A DNA stretch of 64,000 bases. Origin: Phycisphaerae bacterium. Lineage in GTDB: Bacteria > Planctomycetota > Phycisphaerae > Phycisphaerales > UBA1924. How positions within the stretch are numbered: the first letter of the stretch is position 1; the number at the start of each line of letters is the position of its first letter. The position numbers were made by a program, and so were the translations under genes. The stretch lies in assembly GCA_030426395.1 (NCBI GenBank), contig JAUHYE010000001.1, positions 1-64,000 of the forward strand, read 5' to 3'. Under the pieces are notes generated by a model. That model was not told the origin of the DNA, searched no databases, and worked only from the letters and a program-made list of their open reading frames with translations. This document shows, piece after piece, positions 37,743-45,896 of the stretch.

Positions 37743-38648
37743 TCAGATGCCCACCGCCATCGCCGCGTGCAAATCCTGCTCGAAGGCCGCCGCCGCGGGC
37801 GAGGGAGAACGATCACGGCGGCGGACAAGGGCAAGCCCGCGCACCAGTCGGCCATCCCGGCACGCGAGTCCGGTGGTTTCCGGCTTGTCGGGAGCGCTGC
37901 CGCTGAGCGCCATCCGGCTGACGAACCCAACGCCCACACCCGCCTGCACCATGCGGGCGATCCCCTCGATCGACCGGAGCTCGACGACGACCTCCAGCGT
38001 CACGCCGTGGGCCATGGCCGCCTGATCGATGACGCTGCGCACGCTGCTGCCCGCCTCGAATCCGACGACCGCTTCGCGCTCCAGCTCCTTCCAACTGAAG
38101 TCCGTGTGACCGCCGAGCGCATGACCCGGCGGCAGGATCAGCCGCAGCTCGTCCTGCGCGCGGGCGACGGTCATGAGTTCGCCCCCACCAGGAATGCTCA
38201 CCGGCAGCGTCACCACGCCAAGGTCCAGCTCGCCCTTCAGGAGCGCCTCGGCCACCTGGCTGCTGCCCGCCTCGCGCACGCTGACCCGCAAGTCACGATG
38301 CTTGCGCCTAAACCGCTCGACCACGCCGGGCAATAAGTACGTCACCACCGTCGCCCCCGCGCCGATCCGGACCGTCCCGGCCTCCAGCCCCGCCAGCGCC
38401 CGCACGGCCCGCACGCCCGCGTCGACGCTCCGCACCGCCGGGTCGGTGTGCTCGAGCAGGACAAGACAAGCCTCGGTGGGCGTCAGCCCCCGCCCGGTGC
38501 GGCTGAACAGGTCGACGCCGAGCTCTTCTTCCAGCTTGCGAACCGCGAAGCTGAGCGACGGCTGGCTGAGCCCCAGCCGCTGGGCGGCCACGGTCATGGT
38601 GCCCGCGTCGGCGATGGCGCGGAGGTAGCGCAGGGGGGTGAGCTCCAT
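37743..38648 (-). CDS. LysR-family transcriptional regulator
   Basis: LTPLRYLRAIADAGTMTVAAQRLGLSQPSLSFAVRKLEEELGVDLFSRTGRGLTPTEA. Confidence 0.93.
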   Translation of the reverse strand: MELTPLRYLRAIADAGTMTVAAQRLGLSQPSLSFAVRKLEEELGVDLFSRTGRGLTPTEACLVLLEHTDPAVRSVDAGVRAVRALAGLEAGTVRIGAGATVVTYLLPGVVERFRRKHRDLRVSVREAGSSQVAEALLKGELDLGVVTLPVSIPGGGELMTVARAQDELRLILPPGHALGGHTDFSWKELEREAVVGFEAGSSVRSVIDQAAMAHGVTLEVVVELRSIEGIARMVQAGVGVGFVSRMALSGSAPDKPETTGLACRDGRLVRGLALVRRRDRSPSPAAAAFEQDLHAAMAVGI

Positions 38649-38713
38649 GGGGCATGGTTGGCAAGAAACGGCGCCAGGGCCTCACCGGGCCCCAGCCGCT
38701 CTAGCATCGCACG

Positions 38714-39157
38714 ATGTCCACACCGCGACGCCAGCGCAAGGACGGGACCAGCGTACTGGGCACCAGACGCCATCTCTCCCGCGACGAGCTGCCGCCGGTG
38801 TACTTTCGAGCATCGATGCTGCTCCTCGTGGGCATCGGGCTGCTCTTTGCCGGCTTCATCCCGTTGATCGTCCTTCCCAGCGTGGGGCTCTCGGGCGTCG
38901 CCGCGCTCCACTGGAGCCTGGGCGCCCTGATCGCCATCGGCATCGGCCTGGCCGCCCGCTCGATCCACCGCATGGGCCGCGTCTTCGACCGTGCCCGCGC
39001 CGCCAACTGGACGCTGTGCCCCAACTGCCTCTACGACCTGCGCGACCACGACGAAGCTGGCGACTGCCCCGAGTGCGGCCGCCCGTTCACGCGGCGGGGC
39101 GTGCAAGCGTGCTGGATCGACGCCCACGCCTACCACACGCGATATCGCGACGGCTAG
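38714..39157 (+). CDS. Small zinc-ribbon membrane protein, family A copy 1
   Basis: Two TM segments; LCPNCLYDLRDHDEAGDCPECGRPFTRRGVQACWIDA. Confidence 0.7.
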   Translation: MSTPRRQRKDGTSVLGTRRHLSRDELPPVYFRASMLLLVGIGLLFAGFIPLIVLPSVGLSGVAALHWSLGALIAIGIGLAARSIHRMGRVFDRARAANWTLCPNCLYDLRDHDEAGDCPECGRPFTRRGVQACWIDAHAYHTRYRDG

Positions 39158-39203
39158 CGGCGCGGCCGGCCCCCTCCCACGCCGCGCCACACTACCCTGC
39201 GCC

Positions 39204-39635
39204 ATGCCCCCCGCCCTCCGCGACCGCCTCCGCACCAGGCTGAGCGCCGAGGCCCGCGTGCTGATGATCGACTCGGGCGTGCCCGCGGCCATCGGGCGGC
39301 CGATGCGCTGGATGCTGGCCTCGGTCCTGGCGCTCCTCAGCGCCGCCATCACCCTCGGCGTGCTGGCCGCGGCGCACGGGCTGACCGAGGCGATGGCCTT
39401 CGCCGTGTGCGGCTTCTTCGTCCTGGTCACCGTCCCGATCTCTGCCTGCAACCACGCCATCGGCCGCGCGCTCCGACGCGCCCGGGCCGCCCGCTACCGC
39501 CTGTGCCCACGGTGTGCCTACGACCTGCGCGACCTCGGCCCGCGCGGGACCTGCCCCGAGTGCGGCCGCCCGTTCGAGCGTTCCGCCGTTCGCACGCAAT
39601 GGCTCGGCATCGAGCGCCGCCTCAAGCGCGGGTAG
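39204..39635 (+). CDS. Small zinc-ribbon membrane protein, family A copy 2
   Basis: LCPRCAYDLRDLGPRGTCPECGRPFERSAVRTQWLGIERRLKRG. Confidence 0.7.
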   Translation: MPPALRDRLRTRLSAEARVLMIDSGVPAAIGRPMRWMLASVLALLSAAITLGVLAAAHGLTEAMAFAVCGFFVLVTVPISACNHAIGRALRRARAARYRLCPRCAYDLRDLGPRGTCPECGRPFERSAVRTQWLGIERRLKRG

Positions 39636-39644
39636 CGGGGGCGC

Positions 39645-40565
39645 TCACGCGGTCCTGGTCGCCAACCCCCCGAGCACCCGCCGCGCCCGCGCGCAGCGCA
39701 GGGCCAGCCCGCCGGCCATCATCGCTATACCAACGAGCGCCACGCCGAGCCCCCACAAGGGGGACACGAAGCCGAGGGCCACCAGCGGGGCGAGCGCGAT
39801 GCCGGCCAGCGGCAGCAGCGCGGGGGCTTCCTCGAGCATCGCGCGGCGCGTGGTGACGCCCGCGCGCCGCAGCGCGAGCCCGGCGTATTCGAGCGCGGCC
39901 ACGAACACCAGCACGCCGCCGGCGAGCATGACCAGTCCGCCCAGGGCCGCGACGACCGAGCCGATTGCCGGTGCGAACCCGGTGGCCAGGCCCCCGGGGA
40001 TCAGCAGCCCGCAGAACCCCGCGAGCGCCGTGTACATGCCCGTGTTCCACAGCCGCCGCGACCGGTGCGTCCATGGACGCGTCACCTTCGGATGCCGCTT
40101 CTGGGCGTCCTCGAATCGGCTCAGGCACACTATGGCCACCAGCACGGCGATGCCGGCCGCGAGCACGGCACCGGCCTGCAGATCGAGCGCCGCGTTCTGC
40201 TGGATCGTGGAGCCTTCGAGGCCGATCGCTGTTGCAAGCAACAGCGCGCTGATCGCCACCAGCACCGCCGTGCCACCGATAGCGCCGGCCTCGCCGCGCA
40301 CCCGTTCAACATAGATCTCGTGGCACGCGCGCAAATCCCACACCGGCCAGCTCGCCGCGATCACCAGCCCGCACTCGGGGCACTGCCCGGCGGGCGAGAG
40401 CCCCGCCAGGTCGTACCCGCAGCCGGCGCACCCCGTGTCCGCCGGCAGTCGCTCCGCGACGGGGTTGGAGAGCTCCTCGACGGGGTTGGAGATCTCCGCG
40501 ACGGGCTTCAAGAGCCCCGCGGCGGGAGCTTCGGCCTCGGGCGCAGCATGCTCGGGCTCATCCAT
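39645..40565 (-). CDS. Polytopic zinc-ribbon membrane protein, family B copy 1
   Basis: MDEPEHAAPEAEAPAAGLLKPVAEISNPVEELSNPVAERLPADTGCAGCGYDLAGLSPAGQCPECGLVIAASWPVWDLRA. Confidence 0.7.
   Translation of the reverse strand: MDEPEHAAPEAEAPAAGLLKPVAEISNPVEELSNPVAERLPADTGCAGCGYDLAGLSPAGQCPECGLVIAASWPVWDLRACHEIYVERVRGEAGAIGGTAVLVAISALLLATAIGLEGSTIQQNAALDLQAGAVLAAGIAVLVAIVCLSRFEDAQKRHPKVTRPWTHRSRRLWNTGMYTALAGFCGLLIPGGLATGFAPAIGSVVAALGGLVMLAGGVLVFVAALEYAGLALRRAGVTTRRAMLEEAPALLPLAGIALAPLVALGFVSPLWGLGVALVGIAMMAGGLALRCARARRVLGGLATRTA
40452..40535. repeat. 21-nt tandem units (4) in the N-terminal coding region of family B copy 1
   Basis: ctccgcgacggggttggagag / ctcctcgacggggttggagat / ctccgcgacgggcttcaagag / ccccgcggcgggagcttcggc. 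Confidence 0.85.
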
Positions 40566-40694
40566 CGCCCGATCGTTGGCGCACGCGGCACGCAGCGATT
40601 CGAACGCGAAGGCCGCCAAGGGCTCGAAGCCACCCCCCAACGAGCCCACCGCGCGAGCGGGGGGAATGGACACCCGGTCGCACTACCCTTGCCC

Positions 40695-41129
40695 ATGCCC
40701 GCCGAGCCATGCCAGCCCGCCGCCACCATGCGCCAACGGCTCGCGCGCTACTACATCGTCGACGGCGAGCTGCCCGATGCGGTGCGACGGCCGATGCGAT
40801 GGAGCCTTGCCGTGCCGGGGCTGTGCCTGCTGGGCTTGGCCGCCCTCATCGCGCTCGATGTCGCTGGCGTTGTGGCCAGGCCCTACCCGGCGGCGAGCTT
40901 CAGTATCGGAGGGATGGCGATGGCAGGCGTCTGGCTGTGCCATCGCATCGCCAGGAACGCCGTCCGCCGCGCCGACGCCCACGACCACCTGCTCTGCCCC
41001 GACTGCCTCTACGACCTGCGCACGCTCGACGAAGCGGGAACCTGCCCCGAGTGCGGCCGGGCCTACGAGCACGACGCCGTGCGGGCGCAGTGGCTCGATG
41101 CGCAGCGCCGCCTCAAGCGCACGGCATGA
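40695..41129 (+). CDS. Small zinc-ribbon membrane protein, family A copy 3
   Basis: LCPDCLYDLRTLDEAGTCPECGRAYEHDAVRAQWLDAQRRLKRTA. Confidence 0.7.
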   Translation: MPAEPCQPAATMRQRLARYYIVDGELPDAVRRPMRWSLAVPGLCLLGLAALIALDVAGVVARPYPAASFSIGGMAMAGVWLCHRIARNAVRRADAHDHLLCPDCLYDLRTLDEAGTCPECGRAYEHDAVRAQWLDAQRRLKRTA

Positions 41130-41156
41130 CGCCGCTGGCTCGCACGTTCCGCTGCA

Positions 41157-42098
41157 TTACGCAGGATCGACGACCAAGGCGCGCATCGTTCGGGCCAGGC
41201 TCGACGAGAGCCACACCGTCCCGACGGCCGAGCCCACGAGCGCGATGAGCAGCACGGCGATCACCACGCCCGCGAGTACGTCCCCCACGCCGAGCACCGC
41301 CGGGCCGAACGGCAGCGCCGCCCAGGGCAGCACGAGCACGGCCCCGACCACGCGCGCCGGGCGCGGCCGCCCCGAGCGTTCGGCGATCTGCTCGCGCGCG
41401 TCCGCGATGTTCAGGATGAGCATCGAGACGCCCACGCACACGGCGATCAGCGCGGCGTAGGCGACCAGCGTGGTGAGCGGGGACGCGGCCATCCCGAAGA
41501 CGGCCGTGCCGGTCCCGCCGAGCACCACGCCCGCCGCGGCCAGCCACGCGCCCGTGCGCAGGCCGCGCCGCGTGCCGCGGTCCGATCGCGTGCGCTCGTC
41601 GCCCTCGCCGGCGCGCAGCGGCGGGCGGCGGCGCACGGTTCGGTCGAGCTGGACCAGCAGCACCGCCCAGAACAGCAGCGTGACGCCCGCGATGATCGGG
41701 AGCATGATCGCGGCCCACGCGCGGCCGATGCCGATCGCCGCGAAGACCTGCGCCGCCACGGCCGCCAGCAGCAGCCCCATCGCCGCGGCGAGCAGCACCG
41801 CCGCCCGCCGCGCGAGCACGGCCTCGGCGCACAGGTGCTCGACGTACGCCCGGTGGCACGCGCGCACGTCCCACACCGGCCAGCTCGCCGCCGCGTCCAG
41901 CCCGCACTCGGGGCACCGCTCCCCGGGCGCGAGGCCAACCAGGTCGTACCCGCACCGATAGCACGCCACCCCCGCGGGCAGTCGCTCCGCGACGGGGTTC
42001 AAGAGCTCCGCGGCGGGGTTCGGCCGCTCCGCGGCGGGGCTTTCCGGCTCGGCGGCAGCGGCCGCGGACTCAGAAGCGCGATGCTCGGGCTCGTCCAT
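41157..42098 (-). CDS. Polytopic zinc-ribbon membrane protein, family B copy 2
   Basis: AERLPAGVACYRCGYDLVGLAPGERCPECGLDAAASWPVWDVRA plus multiple TM segments. Confidence 0.7.
   Translation of the reverse strand: MDEPEHRASESAAAAAEPESPAAERPNPAAELLNPVAERLPAGVACYRCGYDLVGLAPGERCPECGLDAAASWPVWDVRACHRAYVEHLCAEAVLARRAAVLLAAAMGLLLAAVAAQVFAAIGIGRAWAAIMLPIIAGVTLLFWAVLLVQLDRTVRRRPPLRAGEGDERTRSDRGTRRGLRTGAWLAAAGVVLGGTGTAVFGMAASPLTTLVAYAALIAVCVGVSMLILNIADAREQIAERSGRPRPARVVGAVLVLPWAALPFGPAVLGVGDVLAGVVIAVLLIALVGSAVGTVWLSSSLARTMRALVVDPA
41985..42068. repeat. 21-nt tandem units (4) in the N-terminal coding region of family B copy 2
   Basis: ctccgcgacggggttcaagag / ctccgcggcggggttcggccg / ctccgcggcggggctttccgg / ctcggcggcagcggccgcgga. 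Confidence 0.85.
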
Positions 42099-42119
42099 CG
42101 CCCGATCGTTGGCGCTCGG

Positions 42120-42227
42120 CGTGCGGCCGGTTGGCCCCGGCGTGGGCGCCGCCCATACGAGCACGACGCCGTCCGCGCGCAATGGCTGGACGCCGAGCGC
42201 CGCCTGACGCGCACGCCGCGTGCCTGA
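42120..42227 (+). pseudogene. Relic of a family A zinc-ribbon gene (C-terminus only)
   Basis: YEHDAVRAQWLDAERRLTRT matches family A copy 3 C-terminus YEHDAVRAQWLDAQRRLKRT; no upstream body. Confidence 0.75.
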
Positions 42228-42248
42228 ACCGGGAAGGAGCGCCGCGGC

Positions 42249-43127
42249 TCAGCGCGGGGCGCTGGCCAGTTCGGTGAGCGCGTCGCGCGTGCGCGCGCAT
42301 CGCCTCATCAGGCGGGCCGCGAGCACGGCGATGGCGACCATCGACGGCAGCGCGCACGGCCACCAGGCGTGGATGTCGACCATCGCCACGAGGATGGCGG
42401 GGACCAGCGCGAACGCGAAGCCGGCCGCGACGCGCTCCACGCGCGGGCTCGGATCGTCGAGGCCAACGCGAACCCGCACGCGCGACACCCACGCGTGGCC
42501 GGCGGAGCAGAACAGCGCCGCGCTCGCGCCGGCCACGGCCAGGGCGACCACCCCCAGCTCCGTGGCATCACGCGTGCCCTCGAAGATCCCCATGAAGAGG
42601 AACACCCACGACGCGCACAACCCGACCGCCGCGCCCCAGGCCGCGGGCTGGACCCAGTACGCGACGCCCTCGTCGGAGGACCGCCCGCCCTTGGCGTACT
42701 GCCGGGACGCGACGGTGAGCGAGCACGCCATAAAGGGCAGCAGCAAGATCAAGGATGCGACCAAGAGAAACGAAACGAGGTAGAGCACCCACCCGTCCCA
42801 GCCGACGGCGAAGTCCGGGTTGAGCGCCTCGGCCGCACGGATCGCCCCCACGCCGCACACGATCGACGCGGGCGCGAAGGCCAGCCAGCCCGCGATCCAC
42901 CCGATCGCCGACACCCGAGCGCGCAGCCCCCGCACGATCGCCGCGTCGCCCGCCGCCAGGTCCCACACTGGCCAGCGCGCCGGGGCGGCCAGCCCGCACT
43001 CGGGGCAGGGCTCGCCGGGCGCGAGGCCGACGAGGTCGTAGCGGCAGCGGTCGCACCGCGCCCCCGCGGGCAGTCGCTCCGCGGGGGGCAGCGGCGGCGC
43101 GGGTGGGAGTTGGTCTGGCGCGTCCAT
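42249..43127 (-). CDS. Polytopic zinc-ribbon membrane protein, family B copy 3
   Basis: MDAPDQLPPAPPLPPAERLPAGARCDRCRYDLVGLAPGEPCPECGLAAPARWPVWDLAA. Confidence 0.7.
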   Translation of the reverse strand: MDAPDQLPPAPPLPPAERLPAGARCDRCRYDLVGLAPGEPCPECGLAAPARWPVWDLAAGDAAIVRGLRARVSAIGWIAGWLAFAPASIVCGVGAIRAAEALNPDFAVGWDGWVLYLVSFLLVASLILLLPFMACSLTVASRQYAKGGRSSDEGVAYWVQPAAWGAAVGLCASWVFLFMGIFEGTRDATELGVVALAVAGASAALFCSAGHAWVSRVRVRVGLDDPSPRVERVAAGFAFALVPAILVAMVDIHAWWPCALPSMVAIAVLAARLMRRCARTRDALTELASAPR

Positions 43128-43147
43128 GGCCCGATCGTTGGCGCGGG

Positions 43148-43420
43148 CGGGGCCGAGCCGCTCCGAGCGTGGGCCGATCGGTTCGGCCCGCGGGTGGTCG
43201 CGCTCCCCGATCGCCCCGTCGTGCTCCCCGGCCGCCCCGCTGCGCTCCCGGGCCGCCCCGTCGCACGCTCCAAGACCGACGACGAATGAGCCAAGATCGG
43301 TCCCGAAGAGTTCGTCCTCGATCTCGAACATTTCAGGATCGGTCTCGAAAAATTCGGCATCGATCTCAAGCTCCCCGGCCGCATGGCCGAAGAACCCGAT
43401 GATGCGATCGGGGCGTCCGA
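43148..43420. repeat. 21-nt degenerate tandem array (about 13 units)
   Basis: e.g. gatcggtcccgaagagttcgt / cctcgatctcgaacatttcag / gatcggtctcgaaaaattcgg / catcgatctcaagctccccgg; upstream units tcgccccgtcgtgctccccgg / ccgccccgctgcgctcccggg. Confidence 0.9.
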
Positions 43421-43466
43421 TCGCGTGATCTGGTCCCCGTTCTGCCCCGCGCAGCGGAGCGATTGC

Positions 43467-44159
43467 ATGCCCAAGACCATCACCACCTCCAAGCGCCGCA
43501 CCGTCGGGTTCCTCAAGGCCCGCCTGGCGCCGTGGCAGGAGCACGCCGCCCTTTTGGGGTTCTCCAACCCCGAGCTCGCCGAGGTCCAGGCCGCCTATGA
43601 CGCCGCCCGCGACGCCCTGCGCGAGGCCGAGCTGGCCCGCCAGCGGGCCATCGCCGCCACCGCCGCCTTCGACGCCCTGGGCGAGAAGGCCGAGGCCGCG
43701 GCCCGCAAGGCCGTCCGCCGCATCCGCTTCACCGCCAGCACCAGCCCCGACCCCGCCGCCGTGTACGCCGCGGGGCTCATCGATCCGCCCGGCAGGCCCG
43801 GGCCCAAGAAGGAGCCCCCCGTCCCGGCGACGCCCACGGAACTGGCCCTGACCCTGGACACCCAGGGCCGCGCGGTCGTCGCGTTCGCCGCCAGCCGATC
43901 GGGCGGGGCGGTGTTCGAGGTGCAGCGCCAGGTGGAAGGAGCCGGCCCGCCCGGCGCGAGCGGTGCCGCACGAGCCGGCGAGCGCGTGGGCCCGTGGGAG
44001 CTGGCCGGCACGACGCTCACGCGGCCCTTCGTCGACGGGGCCACACCCAGCGGCGTGGCGACGGTCTACTACCGCGTGCGGGCCCGCCGGCCGGGGGCCG
44101 CCAGCGACTGGAGCGCCCCGGTGGGGCTGCCGATGGGCGTGCGGCCCCACACCGACTAA
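43467..44159 (+). CDS. Helical N-term plus Fn3-like C-term protein, array-associated family member A
   Basis: Paralog of 56609-57304 (shared ALLGF/L...., AVYAA...PP...GP...P.TP, Fn3-like V.Y.V.A). Confidence 0.7.
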   Translation: MPKTITTSKRRTVGFLKARLAPWQEHAALLGFSNPELAEVQAAYDAARDALREAELARQRAIAATAAFDALGEKAEAAARKAVRRIRFTASTSPDPAAVYAAGLIDPPGRPGPKKEPPVPATPTELALTLDTQGRAVVAFAASRSGGAVFEVQRQVEGAGPPGASGAARAGERVGPWELAGTTLTRPFVDGATPSGVATVYYRVRARRPGAASDWSAPVGLPMGVRPHTD

Positions 44160-44163
44160 CCCA

Positions 44164-44226
44164 CTCCGTGGGGGGGTGTGGCCGCTCCGCGGGGGGTTTT
44201 CGCGGCTCCGCGGGGGGGGCTTTTCC
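44164..44226. repeat. 21-nt tandem units (3) downstream of array-associated gene A
   Basis: ctccgtgggggggtgtggccg / ctccgcggggggttttcgcgg / ctccgcggggggggcttttcc. Confidence 0.85.
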
Positions 44227-44300
44227 GCCTCTCCTTGGGCCACGATTACCGCGAACGCGCACGGGCGGACGCGGGGCTGTTTGACAGGCTACTGTTCGGT

Positions 44301-44867
44301 ATGGCCGCGACCGACTCCACCCTGACCACCACCAGCATCCAGAGCCCCGTCGGCGAGCTGACCCTCGCTTCGATCACGGACCCGGATGGTCCCCGCGTGT
44401 GCCTGGTCGAGTTCGGCCACCGGCAGGGGGCCGCGCTGGACGCCCTGGCCACCATGTTCGACGCCGACGTGCGGCCGAGCGTCGACCCGCCCGAGTGCCC
44501 GGCCCTGGCGCTCCTGATCCAGGAGCTCCAGGCCTACTTCGTGGGCGACCTGAAGCAGTTCACGGTTCCTCTGGAACTGGCGGGCACGGCCTTCCAGACG
44601 GCGGTCTGGAACGGGTTGCTCGACATCCCCTACGGCCAGACCCTCGGCTATGGCGACCTCGCACGGGCCATCGGCAAGGACGCCGGCGCGTCGCGGGCGG
44701 TCGGGGCGGCCAACGGGGCGAACCGGCTGGCGATCGTGGTGCCGTGCCACAGGGTCGTCGCGGCCGACGGCAGCCTGCACGGCTACGGCGGCGGGCTGGA
44801 CCGCAAGCGCTGGCTGCTGGACCACGAGCGCACGGTGGCCGGCGGCTTGTTCGCGACGGCGAGTTAG
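44301..44867 (+). CDS. ogt: Methylated-DNA--protein-cysteine methyltransferase
   Basis: TAFQTAVWNGLLDIPYGQTLGYGDLARAIGKDAGASRAVGAANGANRLAIVVPCHRVVAADGSLHGYGGGLDRKRWLLDHE. Confidence 0.95.
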   Translation: MAATDSTLTTTSIQSPVGELTLASITDPDGPRVCLVEFGHRQGAALDALATMFDADVRPSVDPPECPALALLIQELQAYFVGDLKQFTVPLELAGTAFQTAVWNGLLDIPYGQTLGYGDLARAIGKDAGASRAVGAANGANRLAIVVPCHRVVAADGSLHGYGGGLDRKRWLLDHERTVAGGLFATAS

Positions 44868-44915
44868 CATCTATTTGTAGAGCGCGGGGTCGCAATCGTC
44901 CGTTGAGAGGGTCGC

Positions 44916-45893
44916 ATGCGCGTGACCGCGATCATCCCGAGCCGCGGCGGGGCCGATGGGGCGCTCGCCCGCTGCGTCGCCGCCCTGCTGGCCGAGCGCG
45001 ACGCCAAGCTCCGCATCGTCGCGAGCATCGATGGGCACGATGCGCCCGCCGACCTGGAGCCCCTGGCCCGAGATAGCTCGGTCACGGTCGTCACCGGCGA
45101 ACAGGGCGGCCCGAGCGCCGCCCGCAACCGCGCACTCGAGCACGCCGACGGCCAGCTCGTGCTCTTCCTGAACGACGACGTGGTCCCCGCGCCGCGATTG
45201 ATCGACCACCACCGCGCAGCCCACCGCGATGGCGCGCCCAGGCTCGTCCTCGGCGATGCGCCCTTCGCCGTGCCGACGGGCGATCGCGTCCTCGACAGGT
45301 TGACCCGCGAGACGGCGCTGCTGTTCTTCTACAGCGACATGAACGGCGTCGAGCGCGACCGCGACTGGGGCTTCCGCCACGCGTGGACGCTGAATCTCTC
45401 GGTGCCGCGGGCCGTCTGCGCGGCGTTCGATGAGGGGCTCAAGTTCCCGATGTTCGACGACCTGGAGTGGGCCTACCGCGTCACGACCGAGCACGCCGCG
45501 CCCGTCGTCTACCGCCCCGAAGCAAGCGCCGTGCACCACCACCGCTACGAGCCGGGCCAGATCCTCGCCCGCGAGGCGCTGCTGGGCCACCAGGCGCTCG
45601 CCCTGCACCGCGTGAACCCCCAGTGCGCCACGAGCGTGTTTGGCGAACGCTTCGATGGCTCTCCCCAGTCCATCCATGATGCGCAGGCCCTCATCACCAC
45701 CGACGCCGCGCAGGAGTACGCGCACTTCGAGGAACTGGCCACCAAGCCCGCGCTGAGCGTGAACATCCACGACCTCTTCGCCCGCGCCCGCGGCTGGCGC
45801 ATGGCCGCCCGCGCCGCCGGCTTCCTGGCCGCCGCCCAGGGCGCCCCGCCGCCCAGGCCCGACGCCATCTTCACCCAGAACGCGAGCACGTAA
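44916..45893 (+). CDS. Glycosyltransferase family 2
   Basis: VTAIIPSRGGADGALARCVAALL ... GPSAARNRALEHADGQLVLFLNDDVVPAPRLI. Confidence 0.88.
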   Translation: MRVTAIIPSRGGADGALARCVAALLAERDAKLRIVASIDGHDAPADLEPLARDSSVTVVTGEQGGPSAARNRALEHADGQLVLFLNDDVVPAPRLIDHHRAAHRDGAPRLVLGDAPFAVPTGDRVLDRLTRETALLFFYSDMNGVERDRDWGFRHAWTLNLSVPRAVCAAFDEGLKFPMFDDLEWAYRVTTEHAAPVVYRPEASAVHHHRYEPGQILAREALLGHQALALHRVNPQCATSVFGERFDGSPQSIHDAQALITTDAAQEYAHFEELATKPALSVNIHDLFARARGWRMAARAAGFLAAAQGAPPPRPDAIFTQNAST

Positions 45894-45896
45894 CCC

